A stretch of 30,789 nucleotides of DNA from positions 1 through 30,789 of IMG/VR virus record IMGVR_UViG_3300026183_000022. One strand, 5' to 3'. The DNA is from a virus. Positions 15,110 through 23,661 of the stretch are shown here, one piece after another. The translations under genes were made by a program, and so were the position numbers. The notes under the pieces are model-generated. The model made no database searches. It saw only the letters and a list, made by a program, of their open reading frames with translations, and was not told the DNA's origin. How positions within the stretch are numbered: the stretch's first letter is position 1; every line of letters starts with the position of its first letter.

Positions 15110-16714
15110 TTAGATAATCATAGGCATCGGTGCTACTGAGCCATCATCATCATCTAATTTATCACCTAAACTTTTCTCAAATATAGGATCAAATTTAGTT
15201 AGATAATCAACAATTCTGCCACACAGCAAACTTGCTGATACTAAATCATCATTTTCGCCTAATTTTGCAGAGTAACTATTTCCTCTAGCAACAAAAACTT
15301 TTAGTTCTCTAATTAAATTTCTACTGTTTAAAGTTACCTTATCAGATTCAATCCAGTATTTTAATTTTGAGCAGGCTGATATTTTAGATTTATGTGTGGT
15401 GTTAAAACCTTTTCTTTTGTGTTTGTCTCTTCTCTGTTGTCCAGCACGTCTAGGTTCATGTATAAAAAATCCTGGAAACTTTGATTCATCCATTTCTTCA
15501 ACTGCAACAATGGCCGCTTCACCAAGTGTGTTGTTTTCAATGGTCCAGTATATTTCTGGAGCCGGTTGCCCTTGTTCTTTTAATTCAAGATCAATTTCTT
15601 TTAATATTGAATATAATGTTCTCACTTGTCCTTGCACTGAAGTTTTATTATGTTGCCATTCTGCTACTTGTTTGAATTCTGGTAAACTGTAAACTTCTAT
15701 TGCTGAATAATCACCACCTGTACCCAAACTTGGATCAAGTGCCGCCACATAAGTGTTTCCTTTTTTGATCTTTTCATACCATCTAACTTGACCAGTTTTT
15801 CTCAAAGGATCTTTACCAGCCAATGTGATCAGTTTCATTGAATCAATTAAGGTTTCATCAAACACAATAAATTCACATTCGTGTTCACGTTTGAATCTTT
15901 CTTCACCTATTCTTGCTTGTTCGTCTTTGGCCCATTTTTCATCTCTGTCTGGATGTTCTGACCAGTGTACACCTATTGATCTAAAACCATTTATACCTGT
16001 GCCATCTCTTGTGGGTTGACCAAATTCATCAACTCTTTTGTTTGCACCTCTCCATAAACCTGCAAACACATCATCATCATTGTTTGGTGTTGACGTGATA
16101 ATACATTTACCACCTGTTGACAATGTAGGTGACAAGGAAGTCCAAAACTCTTGTGCTTTGGTTTGTGGTTCCACAAACGCAAACTCATCCATGTACACTA
16201 AAGATATACTCATACCTCTACCTGTTGTTTCAGTTGTAGTCTGTGCTATAATTCTTGAACCATTGTCAAAATCCATTGACCCTTTGTTGTAACTGGTCAC
16301 ACCACAACGAATGTAATCTGGACTTTCTTCATACGCAAATCTCACACGTTGCATGATATCTTGAGCACCTTGATATTTGTGTGCCGCAATTAGAATCAAA
16401 ACATCTGGATTAAACATTGCATACCATAATAGAAATCCAGCCGCACAGGTTGTTTTACCTGTTTGTCTTGCACACATGGCAATAGCAAATCTATTATTAT
16501 TGTAAGTTTCAAGTAATTTCTCCTGGAAAGGATATGGATCAAATTTCATTCTACCTTTGGTAGGATGTTGAATCCACATAAAATTTTTCATAAAATAGAG
16601 ATAGCCAGTATCTTTGTCAGCACATTTTTTCAGATCAAGCAATTTTTTTTCTGAATATGCCGTTTTAGCATAAGCTCTTTTTGTTAGATTTCCGTCAAGG
16701 CTTTTTCTTTGCAT
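15110..16714 (-). CDS. 17: Terminase large subunit gp17
   Basis: A 534-aa packaging ATPase/nuclease. Walker A ARQTGKTT (82-89), Walker B SLVYMDE (171-177), the coupling motif TSTPN, and the RNase H-like nuclease domain beginning with VAALDPSLGTGGDYSAIEVY, whose first aspartate is a metal ligand. gp17 with gp16 translocates and cuts concatemeric DNA into proheads at the portal. It is separated from gp16 by five genes, unlike the T4 16-17 pair. T4 gp17 is 610 aa; the length difference is mostly at the termini. The ATG at 16714 sits 5 nt after a late promoter motif and has no Shine-Dalgarno. Confidence 0.97.
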   Translation of the reverse strand: MQRKSLDGNLTKRAYAKTAYSEKKLLDLKKCADKDTGYLYFMKNFMWIQHPTKGRMKFDPYPFQEKLLETYNNNRFAIAMCARQTGKTTCAAGFLLWYAMFNPDVLILIAAHKYQGAQDIMQRVRFAYEESPDYIRCGVTSYNKGSMDFDNGSRIIAQTTTETTGRGMSISLVYMDEFAFVEPQTKAQEFWTSLSPTLSTGGKCIITSTPNNDDDVFAGLWRGANKRVDEFGQPTRDGTGINGFRSIGVHWSEHPDRDEKWAKDEQARIGEERFKREHECEFIVFDETLIDSMKLITLAGKDPLRKTGQVRWYEKIKKGNTYVAALDPSLGTGGDYSAIEVYSLPEFKQVAEWQHNKTSVQGQVRTLYSILKEIDLELKEQGQPAPEIYWTIENNTLGEAAIVAVEEMDESKFPGFFIHEPRRAGQQRRDKHKRKGFNTTHKSKISACSKLKYWIESDKVTLNSRNLIRELKVFVARGNSYSAKLGENDDLVSASLLCGRIVDYLTKFDPIFEKSLGDKLDDDDGSVAPMPMII

Positions 16715-16719
16715 AATTG

Positions 16720-16727
16720 TATTTATG
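16720..16727 (-). promoter_or_regulatory. Late promoter CATAAATA, 5 nt before the gp17 ATG
   Basis: Minus-strand CATAAATA with a 5-nt gap (CAATT) to the ATG at 16714; predicted leaderless start. A second, weaker TTAAATA lies just upstream. Confidence 0.7.
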
Positions 16728-16734
16728 TACGTAT

Positions 16735-17169
16735 TTAATGGTTTGCTAAAAACAATGAAGTACCAAATTGTTTTTCATTAGTAACACAAACATTGATAAA
16801 TTTGGAAAGAAATTTAAAATGATCTCTTAAATCTGAAAACAGTTTGTCATCTAAATATGATGTGGCTATATCGTAACTTGATCTTCCTATGTTGGAAAAA
16901 TACTCTTGTGTTAATCCTTTTCTTTTTCCATATTCAGGAAACACACCCACAGTAAACAAACATGTGTCACCTAATTCTTTGGCTTTGATACCTTTCAACT
17001 TCATATAACTTTCAGCAAAACTATCATGTGGTAAAAAATCTTTTTTGTCCACATGAGATGACAGCAACATGACCACATATACTTCTATGTCAAAAGGCAA
17101 GTCATATCCGTATCTGCTTTGTGTTTGTTTGACAACTTTGTAAAAAGCCGATGTGTATTCGTCACGCAT
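16735..17169 (-). CDS. Unknown 144-aa protein
   Basis: An intact soluble 144-aa protein lying between the radical-SAM gene and gp17. Notable segment: KELGDTCLFTVGVFPEYGKR followed by YFSNIGRSSYDIATSYL. I recall a similar G-D-x-x-L-F-x-x-G-x-F-P-E ... Y-x-x-x-G-x-x-x-Y pattern in unnamed bacterial proteins, so it may be a host-derived family, but I cannot name it. No catalytic motif is recognised. It has a late-type motif 5 nt before its ATG and no Shine-Dalgarno, so it is co-regulated with packaging genes. Confidence 0.8.
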   Translation of the reverse strand: MRDEYTSAFYKVVKQTQSRYGYDLPFDIEVYVVMLLSSHVDKKDFLPHDSFAESYMKLKGIKAKELGDTCLFTVGVFPEYGKRKGLTQEYFSNIGRSSYDIATSYLDDKLFSDLRDHFKFLSKFINVCVTNEKQFGTSLFLANH

Positions 17170-17174
17170 AAAAA

Positions 17175-17182
17175 TATTTAAT
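17175..17182 (-). promoter_or_regulatory. Late promoter ATTAAATA, 5 nt before the ATG at 17169
   Basis: Minus-strand ATTAAATA, gap of five T before the ATG. Same spacing as the other leaderless candidates. Confidence 0.6.
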
Positions 17183-17209
17183 TGTATGCGTTAAATTTAA
17201 TATGATGTG

Positions 17210-18529
17210 TTAAGTTGTTAGAAAGTTATAATTAGGAAATGTATTAGTAAAATTTTTATTACGTCTACGGTCAATTTCTTTGATAAAAGTTTTAGCATCT
17301 TGTGTTAATTTTATCTGTTCTTTTTGTTCTAAGCTGTTTTGTGCAAAATACTTGCACAGTCTGTCAATGTAATTGAATTCATTTACATCAGTGGTCTGTT
17401 GTGCTTTCACAAAGTCAAAAAGTTCTGTGAATTTGTCTTGCCAATACTGTGTTTTTGGCAAATTTAACACATTTAAAAACTTAGGACTATGCAGTATACT
17501 GACCCCGTATGTAACCCCCTTATATTCTTGTTTTAAGCGGTATACAGCCGTCATTAAGTCAATCATGGTATCTATGCTCAACATATTGGCTGTGACCATT
17601 ATATGCAAGGATATGCCACGTTTAAGCACCATTTTGCAGTGCGATAACCACTGATCATACTGCATTCCTTCACGTATGTATTCTGCCTGTTCTCCTGCAC
17701 AATCACAACTGGTATGTATCACAGCATTGTTGATGGATTTGGTCAATTTTAAATCAGCAATTTGATCCAGTGTTTTACTCACTGTTGCTGTGTCCACTGA
17801 CAGATTGGTATTGATTTCCAAATTCATTGCCGGTTGTGGTTCTGTGTCTAATTCATCCAACAGTTTAAAAGTGTTTTTGTTTAGCAATGGTTCACCTCCT
17901 GTGATTCTCAAAGTTCGCAATTGACTTTTGATTTCAGGCCACCACTTCCACCATGCTTCCACATAAGGATTGTGTTCTCTATTGAGATAAGGAGTTCTAT
18001 TGGATTGTTCTATCCATTCCAAATTGTTGTATCTGTCACTTGTGGGATATGCACCTTGATGTTTGATTTCACTCCACCATTCACTGCTGAACACCGGTGA
18101 GCAATACACACATTTCATGTTGCACACATTACCAAAACTCACTTCTACCTGTGCTGGTGTCACATTGGCATTCCAATCAGCATTGACCACTTGATCAAAA
18201 TAAGGCATGGCCCAAGTACTGTTACTGCTTTTTTTGATTCTGTCACTGTAGTGATCACCTTTGGTGTCTTCTACCTTCCAACAGTAATCACATTCGTCAG
18301 GTCGTTTGCCTTCCAACATTAATTTTCTTTGAAACTTTTTGTAAGTTGTGTTATGCAAAGCACTGGGATTTTTTTCCAGTTCTTCCAGTGGTACTTTGTG
18401 TGTTTGTGGATGATGACAACTGTGTGTATGTCCATTTTGCAAATGCACAGTGACCTGTTGCCATTTTGCTAGACACAAACTTGGAGACACAGAGTCTAAT
18501 TTTTTTTTGGTTTTTTCCAGTTTGTTCAT
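17210..18529 (-). CDS. Radical-SAM protein (twitch-domain type)
   Basis: A 439-aa radical-SAM enzyme. CNMKCVYC (C136, C140, C143) is the 4Fe-4S CxxxCxxC motif, preceded by QVEVSFGNV; LRITGGEPLLN (about 208-217) is the SAM-binding GGE motif. The N-terminal region has further cysteines (LCLAKW, SCHHP, DECDYCW), the pattern of the twitch-domain radical-SAM proteins that I recall from marine T4-like phages and SAR11-type bacteria. The substrate is unknown; relatives modify peptides or small molecules. The stretch appears visibly less AT-rich than its neighbours, suggesting a separate origin. No Shine-Dalgarno is obvious before the ATG. Confidence 0.88.
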   Translation of the reverse strand: MNKLEKTKKKLDSVSPSLCLAKWQQVTVHLQNGHTHSCHHPQTHKVPLEELEKNPSALHNTTYKKFQRKLMLEGKRPDECDYCWKVEDTKGDHYSDRIKKSSNSTWAMPYFDQVVNADWNANVTPAQVEVSFGNVCNMKCVYCSPVFSSEWWSEIKHQGAYPTSDRYNNLEWIEQSNRTPYLNREHNPYVEAWWKWWPEIKSQLRTLRITGGEPLLNKNTFKLLDELDTEPQPAMNLEINTNLSVDTATVSKTLDQIADLKLTKSINNAVIHTSCDCAGEQAEYIREGMQYDQWLSHCKMVLKRGISLHIMVTANMLSIDTMIDLMTAVYRLKQEYKGVTYGVSILHSPKFLNVLNLPKTQYWQDKFTELFDFVKAQQTTDVNEFNYIDRLCKYFAQNSLEQKEQIKLTQDAKTFIKEIDRRRNKNFTNTFPNYNFLTT

Positions 18530-18539
18530 AAGAACTTTT

Positions 18540-19103
18540 TTAACTACGTTTGAAAGGCTGAGCTAAAATATCTGCGGTGTTTCCTGGGTTTGAAACAGCG
18601 CCACTAAAATCACTAAATGCTTTTGCAGGATTTCTAACATAGTCTTTTGCTTTTTGTACAGTTTTATTTGTTTTTACAAATTTTGAAAAAGTTGTTTGAT
18701 CTCTATTTAAAATTGCTGTGAATGTTTTTGCAAATGCTTGTACCTTTTGCATGTCTTGATCACTGCTGGCATCATTGATACCAAATGCAGGATCACCGTA
18801 ACCACTAGAACTAATTGCATTGTTAAGTTCTTGCATGTTAGTTGCTGATATAATTTTCTTTAAATCTCTTTTGATATCATTAACACTGCCGGATATTGTC
18901 AATCCTCTTTCACCGTTTGATGATCTTCCTAGGTAAAAAATATTACTCATCATTTTTACAAATGCAGGGTCTCTTATAAGATTCTGTGGTAGAATTCCTG
19001 TTTCGCCTTGTAGACTTTTAAGAATTGGTAGATATTTTTGATTTGTTAATTGAGTTAGAATTGCTAACTGAGTTTTAGTTACATTCTGTTCACTTAATCT
19101 CAA
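18540..19103 (-). CDS. Unknown late protein (187 aa), TTG start
   Basis: The start is a TTG at 19103-19101 overlapping the TGA stop of the preceding gene (TTGA), with AGGT upstream after an A-rich run; translational coupling is likely. The protein is soluble and mostly helical: MRLSEQNVTKTQLAILTQLT, a Gly/Asn-containing middle (AISSSGYGDPAFGIND), and a basic C terminus. No known motif. It lies in the gp16-to-gp17 late block and could be a virion or prohead protein; this is positional inference only. Confidence 0.7.
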   Translation of the reverse strand: MRLSEQNVTKTQLAILTQLTNQKYLPILKSLQGETGILPQNLIRDPAFVKMMSNIFYLGRSSNGERGLTISGSVNDIKRDLKKIISATNMQELNNAISSSGYGDPAFGINDASSDQDMQKVQAFAKTFTAILNRDQTTFSKFVKTNKTVQKAKDYVRNPAKAFSDFSGAVSNPGNTADILAQPFKRS

Positions 19104-19549
19104 GTCTTTTTTTTTACCTGCTCGTTTTCAGCAACAAATTCTTTGTACTCTTTCATCAGTTTGCTATAGGCTTCTTCATTAACTTTTTCATCTTCATTAG
19201 TTAAAGGATTGTCACCATTTCTAGCAGGAACATATTTGAATTTTTTTTGATTTTTTATAGATGTTGTAAAATCGTCTTGCTTGTAAGTGTTTGGTCCTGT
19301 GTGAACCATTACGCTGTCTTCTTTCATATCAATTTCTACTTCCATATCATCGTCTTGAAATGCTTTTTGCATTTCTGGCAGTGTTGCAGAAGTTTGTATT
19401 TCTGCTTCTGCTCTGTTAAATTCTGACACATCAATCTGAGCATCTAAAATGCCTGAGTTTCTCAAAGCAAACTGCAATGATGATTCAATTGATCTATCTT
19501 CATCTAAATCAAAATCTCCTTCGTCAACTCTTACAACGTAACTGTGCAT
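19100..19549 (-). CDS. Unknown acidic late protein (149 aa)
   Basis: An acidic soluble protein starting MHSYVVRVDEGDFDLDEDRS, with an acidic middle (FQDDDMEVEIDMKEDSVMVH) and a lysine-rich C terminus (EFVAENEQVKKKT). SD GGAA before the ATG, whose first base overlaps the preceding stop. No recognised domain. It is coupled at both ends to other late genes. Confidence 0.75.
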   Translation of the reverse strand: MHSYVVRVDEGDFDLDEDRSIESSLQFALRNSGILDAQIDVSEFNRAEAEIQTSATLPEMQKAFQDDDMEVEIDMKEDSVMVHTGPNTYKQDDFTTSIKNQKKFKYVPARNGDNPLTNEDEKVNEEAYSKLMKEYKEFVAENEQVKKKT

Positions 19550-20193
19550 TATTTTGCTTTCCTGTTATCTTGTGTTAGTGGTGATTTTGCTTTGACATCA
19601 TCTTCTTTGGGCTGACTGTTGTCTACTGCATCAGTTTTGGTTTTTACACTCAAAGGACCTTCTGCTTCAACTTTGCCTCTGTCTGGATCATTGTCTTTAA
19701 AATCTTTTATGTCTTTTAAAAAATTCTTTTTGTGTTCTTCACCTGCAATAGGTGTTTCAGATTCGTTTGATTTCTTTTCATCGTCACTGTAATCTTGGCC
19801 CATCTTTGGTTCATAATCTTCTGGTTCAGCCTGCTGTCTGTTTACTTCAGCTTCTTGCTCTTGCTCTATTGGATCATTTGGACCTTTGACAACAATAGTT
19901 TCATATGCTATTGCTAACTTGTCTGATAAATTTCTTCTAAATGTTTCATGTGATATTGGCATGTGAATAATAGCATCAATTATATAAACTTCTGCATTTT
20001 TAACTTTAGTGCCAAAATCTAATGGATGTTCTTGCATAATTGTTTTAACAGGCTTGTTGATAGATACTATGTCATATCTTTCAAGCTCACGCTCAATTAT
20101 GTTCATCATGTCATCAGTTACTTCACAGGCAATCTTGATTCTAACTGGATTTTCTTGCACTGCTTCTGATAGATATTGTTTAAAACTTTTCAT
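19549..20193 (-). CDS. Late protein with MKSFKQYLSEA N terminus (unknown; probably virion-associated)
   Basis: I choose the ATG at 20193 (214 aa, MKSFKQYLSEA) rather than the in-frame ATG at 20223: the former sits exactly 5 nt after a GATAAATA late motif, and MKSFKxFLxEA-like N termini are common on virion/prohead proteins of marine T4-like phages as I recall. The N-terminal ~100 residues fold (VRIKIACEVTDDMMNIIERE, then AEVYIIDAIIHMPISHETF); the C-terminal half is a highly charged disordered region rich in E, D, K and Q. A scaffold or internal head role is possible. No catalytic motif is seen. Confidence 0.7.
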   Translation of the reverse strand: MKSFKQYLSEAVQENPVRIKIACEVTDDMMNIIERELERYDIVSINKPVKTIMQEHPLDFGTKVKNAEVYIIDAIIHMPISHETFRRNLSDKLAIAYETIVVKGPNDPIEQEQEAEVNRQQAEPEDYEPKMGQDYSDDEKKSNESETPIAGEEHKKNFLKDIKDFKDNDPDRGKVEAEGPLSVKTKTDAVDNSQPKEDDVKAKSPLTQDNRKAK

Positions 20194-20197
20194 ACTA

Positions 20198-20782
20198 TTA
20201 TTTATCATCCTTGTCATTTTCATTAACCTTTTTAACCAACTGATCCAGCAATTTGTTGCGATCTCCTACAATATAGCCCTCTCCTTCAATAAAATCATCA
20301 GTTTTACCCTCAGATTTTTGCTCCCATTGATCTACTCTTTGCTTTTTCAATTGTAGCTCAATCATACGCAGTTTTTTGTCTGCTTTGGCGTTTTTGGCTT
20401 CAATGGCATTTTTCATCATAGTCTGTGCCACTTCAAACATTTTACCAGCATGTCGTGATTCTGAGTTCATTCCCAAATCCATTAATTCTTTATAACTTTT
20501 CATGGCTTCAACAGCATAGTCATCCATGTCGTGATCATGTGCTTCAAGATCTTTCACCTGAGGCAATGCACGATCAATTTTTTCTGCTGTAGATAATGCC
20601 TTTTTAATTTCTACTGCTTCTTCTTCTTTTTCACTGTCTTCTGTTATTGCATTTTCTATTGCTTCATATTCAGACAACGGTGTAGACAAAGTATTTTCCT
20701 CAACATGGTCTTTTATTTGTTGCTCGTTGAGAGCATCTTCCATGCTTGGTAAATCAAATGTTTTTTCTAATTTTTTATTCAT
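20198..20782 (-). CDS. 16: Terminase small subunit gp16
   Basis: A 194-aa acidic-N-terminus protein. The central helical block YAVEAMKSYKELMDLGMNSE followed by RHAGKMFEVAQTMMKNAIEA and KADKKLRMIELQLKKQRVDQ matches gp16 of marine T4-like phages; the end YIVGDRNKLLDQLVKKV is also typical. gp16 forms a ring that recognises the DNA and stimulates gp17. T4 gp16 is 164 aa. A late motif lies 18 nt upstream with AGGT in between as Shine-Dalgarno. Confidence 0.88.
   Translation of the reverse strand: MNKKLEKTFDLPSMEDALNEQQIKDHVEENTLSTPLSEYEAIENAITEDSEKEEEAVEIKKALSTAEKIDRALPQVKDLEAHDHDMDDYAVEAMKSYKELMDLGMNSESRHAGKMFEVAQTMMKNAIEAKNAKADKKLRMIELQLKKQRVDQWEQKSEGKTDDFIEGEGYIVGDRNKLLDQLVKKVNENDKDDK
20199..20206 (-). 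promoter_or_regulatory. Late promoter GATAAATA, 5 nt before the ATG at 20193
   Basis: Minus-strand GATAAATA followed by ATAGT and the ATG, identical 5-nt spacer sequence to the one at 15092. It overlaps the last codons of gp16. Confidence 0.7.
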
Positions 20783-20800
20783 ATTAAGTACCTATATTAC

Positions 20801-20808
20801 TATTTATC
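20801..20808 (-). promoter_or_regulatory. Late promoter GATAAATA of gp16
   Basis: Minus-strand GATAAATA, 18 nt before the ATG at 20782, overlapping the stop of the preceding gene. The leader has room for an AGGT Shine-Dalgarno. Confidence 0.6.
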
Positions 20809-21706
20809 CAAGTATTGCACCACCACTAAAATTTATACCGCTAGACGCTATAATATGTTCATAATCTGCTTGGTATCCTGAGTTATCACCGGAAGCAAAT
20901 ATAGTTGACATTGTTGCAGTGTTGGGTGCTGTCAAAACTTTTGCCGCGGTGTCTAAATATAATTGATGTCCTAGCGAGTTATATGTTTGTACTCCTGCAG
21001 AATTAATTGCACTATCATTCCATTCTGGTGCCATTGAAGTTGAAAACGTTGATATGTAATTCCATTCAGCCGCAACTAACAAGTAGTAATATTCTCGCAT
21101 TAACAATGCTCTGAAATCTGCATCGTTGGCAAAGTCACCTGAATATCCTGACGTGTCAAATATTGGATTGCCATCTGATCCATTTGTGGTTCTTGCCTGT
21201 TGCATAGCATTGTAAATATCACTTGTTTGATTCATTTGATTCATCTTAGTTGAAAATGTTTGTTGTAGGCCAAACACTGTGATTGTGTGTAACAAGTGTT
21301 CAACAACTTCCATCACTGCCCCATTGCCTGCTGATACTTCCCAAATAAAATCAACATTTGGATTGTTGTCTTTTGTATAATCAATGCCTGGATAGTTGTC
21401 ATTGGCATTATCTGCCACTATGCTTGGTGTGTAGGAACCTGGTCCTGAATAACCAAGTAACTGTGATATGCTTGACTGTGCCATTTGATTCATAGTGTCG
21501 TTTTGATTTGTGGTGTTGATTGATGCTCCTGACCCAAACATCAGTTGCACTGTCTTTGCAACTTTTTTAATCCATGCATCTGATACTGCTGTTGCACCAC
21601 CTAACGTTGGCAGTGCTAATAATTTTATTCCATTTACTAAACAAAATTTTGTCCATGGTGGGTAACCAGACGTTGATGTAATTGGGCCTCCTGTTTTCAC
21701 TGACAT
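20804..21706 (-). CDS. Conserved marine-phage protein with an EVVEHLLHT motif (300 aa, unknown)
   Basis: A 300-aa protein, Asn/Gly/Ser/Thr-rich like many virion proteins. Visible blocks: CLVNGIKLLALPTLGGATAV near the N terminus, MEVVEHLLHTITVFG with E136, H137 and H140, and SMAPEWNDSAINSAGVQTYN followed by LGHQLYLD. I recall cyanophage and marine bacterial proteins with the same EVIEHxxHT and APEWxD blocks, all of unknown function. The H137-x-x-H140 pair with nearby glutamate could bind a metal, but it is not an HExxH zincin motif. It is located between gp4 and gp16; a head or tail role is possible. Confidence 0.75.
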   Translation of the reverse strand: MSVKTGGPITSTSGYPPWTKFCLVNGIKLLALPTLGGATAVSDAWIKKVAKTVQLMFGSGASINTTNQNDTMNQMAQSSISQLLGYSGPGSYTPSIVADNANDNYPGIDYTKDNNPNVDFIWEVSAGNGAVMEVVEHLLHTITVFGLQQTFSTKMNQMNQTSDIYNAMQQARTTNGSDGNPIFDTSGYSGDFANDADFRALLMREYYYLLVAAEWNYISTFSTSMAPEWNDSAINSAGVQTYNSLGHQLYLDTAAKVLTAPNTATMSTIFASGDNSGYQADYEHIIASSGINFSGGAILG

Positions 21707-21709
21707 AAT

Positions 21710-22132
21710 TTACTTTATAGCATAGATTGAGTCTTCATTCAAGACCCTAAATCTAATTCCTTTCCTCTTTGCCCACTCTCCTGCCGCTAACCATTTGGCT
21801 CTGTTAATCAAATAATTTACTTTATCTTGTTGGCTTTTGATACTTTCCAATGTGGTCTGTTTCTTTGGCTTTATTTCAACCATTTCAGCAATCTTTTTTC
21901 CTTTTTTGTTAACATACACCATCATAAAATCTGGTACATACATACTCATTTTTCCAGTGAACGGATGTTTGTATGGTATCCTTACAGGTTCGCTGGCCCA
22001 TTGTATCACACTAGGATGGTTGTCACACATTCTCATAAAAGTCAATTCCCATCCAGAACGATAACGAGGAGATCTGCTTCCCACATATTTTTGTTCATTT
22101 TTAACTTTGTAAAACCCTTGATGAAACTTCAT
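21710..22132 (-). CDS. 4: Head completion protein gp4 (TnsA/PD-(D/E)xK-like)
   Basis: A 140-aa protein. YRSGWELTFMRMCDNHPSV (with E29) followed by WASEPVRIPY and MYVPDFMMVY (P67-D68), then MVEIKPKKQ (E86-x-K88) give the restriction-endonuclease-like active site E...PD...ExK found in the T4 gp4/gp50 head completion family, which shares a fold with TnsA. It closes the packaged head before tail joining and may cut DNA at the end of packaging. Predicted leaderless: a late motif lies 5 nt before the ATG. Confidence 0.9.
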   Translation of the reverse strand: MKFHQGFYKVKNEQKYVGSRSPRYRSGWELTFMRMCDNHPSVIQWASEPVRIPYKHPFTGKMSMYVPDFMMVYVNKKGKKIAEMVEIKPKKQTTLESIKSQQDKVNYLINRAKWLAAGEWAKRKGIRFRVLNEDSIYAIK

Positions 22133-22137
22133 ATACT

Positions 22138-22145
22138 TATTTAAG
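22138..22145 (-). promoter_or_regulatory. Late promoter CTTAAATA, 5 nt before the gp4 ATG
   Basis: Minus-strand CTTAAATA with gap AGTAT before the ATG at 22132; overlaps the stop codon of the preceding gene. Confidence 0.6.
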
Positions 22146-22602
22146 CAATAATATGACGTTTAACAAATTTGTTTGTATCTAATTCTAAATTGGTTTTTCT
22201 TCTTGCTATTTGACTAGTGGACGGTCTATAATGATTTAATAATGCAATACCTACTTCAGTGAATTGCAAAGTATCGTTTTTTGTAGTTTCAACTAGATCA
22301 CTAAATCTAACACCAAACTTGTTAATGGCATCTAATGCCAACAGTGTGTATGCTTCAACTAAAGAACTGTTATCAGAATATTTTTCAAATATTCCTTTGA
22401 TCAATTCGTATGTTCTTGGATTAATTTGATCTTGTGTTAAACCTAAATTTTCTAATATGGCATTTGAAATATCTTGTGATGTGTTGTAAGATTGTCCACC
22501 TAGTATCTGTTTGGTTATTGATCCAAACTGAGAAACAATAGTTGATATCCCACCAACTGTTTCAACAGTAGACGTACTGTTTCTTACTTGATTGTATGCC
22601 AT
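22141..22602 (-). CDS. Unknown late structural-type protein (153 aa)
   Basis: A soluble 153-aa protein with a Thr/Ser/Gly-rich N terminus (MAYNQVRNSTSTVETVGGIS), a helical middle (SDLVETTKNDTLQFTEVGIA) and a basic C terminus (RRKTNLELDTNKFVKRHIIA). Its first base overlaps the end of the tube-fold protein gene and its stop adjoins the gp4 promoter. Position between a tail-tube-fold protein and gp4 suggests a head-tail joining or baseplate protein, but no family is recognised. Confidence 0.7.
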   Translation of the reverse strand: MAYNQVRNSTSTVETVGGISTIVSQFGSITKQILGGQSYNTSQDISNAILENLGLTQDQINPRTYELIKGIFEKYSDNSSLVEAYTLLALDAINKFGVRFSDLVETTKNDTLQFTEVGIALLNHYRPSTSQIARRKTNLELDTNKFVKRHIIA

Positions 22603-23618
22603 TACTTGCCTAATCCTGTAAAGTTACCCACAGCACTCTTTGTACTGTTTTTTACACCAGAAACTATTTTGGCTTTGGTGTTACCATAACCTTGTATAAT
22701 TTCATTGCCTGCTCCGGCAATTTGATTGCCAACTTGATTTAAAGAAAGTGAACCTTTTGTGCTGTCACCTACTTTGCCTGAATCTCCTGTTGCACCTTCT
22801 TTGTTATCTTTTTTACCAAGTGCAGGCGGGTTTTCAGTTTCAGTAACAGCAGGCGTATCTAAAAAATCTCCTGCTGTGTCTCCAAACATTTCTTCTAATG
22901 GATATTCTGTTTCACTTGAATCTAATGGTTGTGCCACCTGATCAATTAAAAAGTTTTCATACTGAAAACCAAAACTCAAATTAACTACACCGCTTTGAGC
23001 ATAATCAAGTTGATCCATATCAAATCTTGCCAATCTTGGATATATCACTCTTGTTTTGCTGTACATCTTTCCTGCAACCTGATATATGTCTATGTGTTTT
23101 AAAAGACGACTGTGAAAATTGTTGTGTGTAGCAAGACCAAAATGATGACTTTTTGTAAACTGATCTTCTGTTTGATATAAATTTCTATTGTAGTTGTGAT
23201 CTTCAGATCTTGATTCTCCTTGAACACCACTTTTCTTTTGTGTTAATCTTGCACCTTGAAATTCAAATTCATACAACAGTTTTGCAAATTTTAATCCCAA
23301 CCCATCATGTGTGTCATACATTCTAAAACTCAAAGGATCAAATGTAATTGACCTATTAACAACTCTTTTTCTGTTGTATTGATTTAACACAGTTTGATCC
23401 ACTGTGAACTTGGGTTGATCAACACTGTTTACTAAGAAGTGCAATCTGTCTCTGAATTGATTTAATTCGTCGTACGTTGTCTTTAAATGCTCCGGTACTG
23501 CCAACTGATACATATTGAAAACCACAACATATTGATGTGCTTGTCTTGGAGCTGGGTCATGATTTGAGCCGCGAAGATAAAGATTCGCGGCTCTGTTAGC
23601 TGGTTTTAAAACTGCCAT
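22602..23618 (-). CDS. Tail-tube-fold virion protein, possibly gp54-like baseplate/tube initiator
   Basis: A 338-aa protein. The N-terminal two thirds resemble the T4 gp19/gp54 tube fold: HQYVVVFNMYQLAVPE, FLVNSVDQPKFTVDQTVLNQ followed by YNRKRVVNRSITFDPLSF and GVVNLSFGFQYENF, the usual order of tube-fold strands. The C-terminal ~100 residues are Gly/Asn/Lys-rich, low complexity, as at the end of gp54. SD GGAG. Placed directly after gp19. Assignment to gp54 specifically is tentative; a tail-tube-associated structural role is well supported. Confidence 0.7.
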   Translation of the reverse strand: MAVLKPANRAANLYLRGSNHDPAPRQAHQYVVVFNMYQLAVPEHLKTTYDELNQFRDRLHFLVNSVDQPKFTVDQTVLNQYNRKRVVNRSITFDPLSFRMYDTHDGLGLKFAKLLYEFEFQGARLTQKKSGVQGESRSEDHNYNRNLYQTEDQFTKSHHFGLATHNNFHSRLLKHIDIYQVAGKMYSKTRVIYPRLARFDMDQLDYAQSGVVNLSFGFQYENFLIDQVAQPLDSSETEYPLEEMFGDTAGDFLDTPAVTETENPPALGKKDNKEGATGDSGKVGDSTKGSLSLNQVGNQIAGAGNEIIQGYGNTKAKIVSGVKNSTKSAVGNFTGLGK

Positions 23619-23661
23619 ATTCTATTACTCCGCTGGTAAGGATTAAACGAAATAGTAATTA

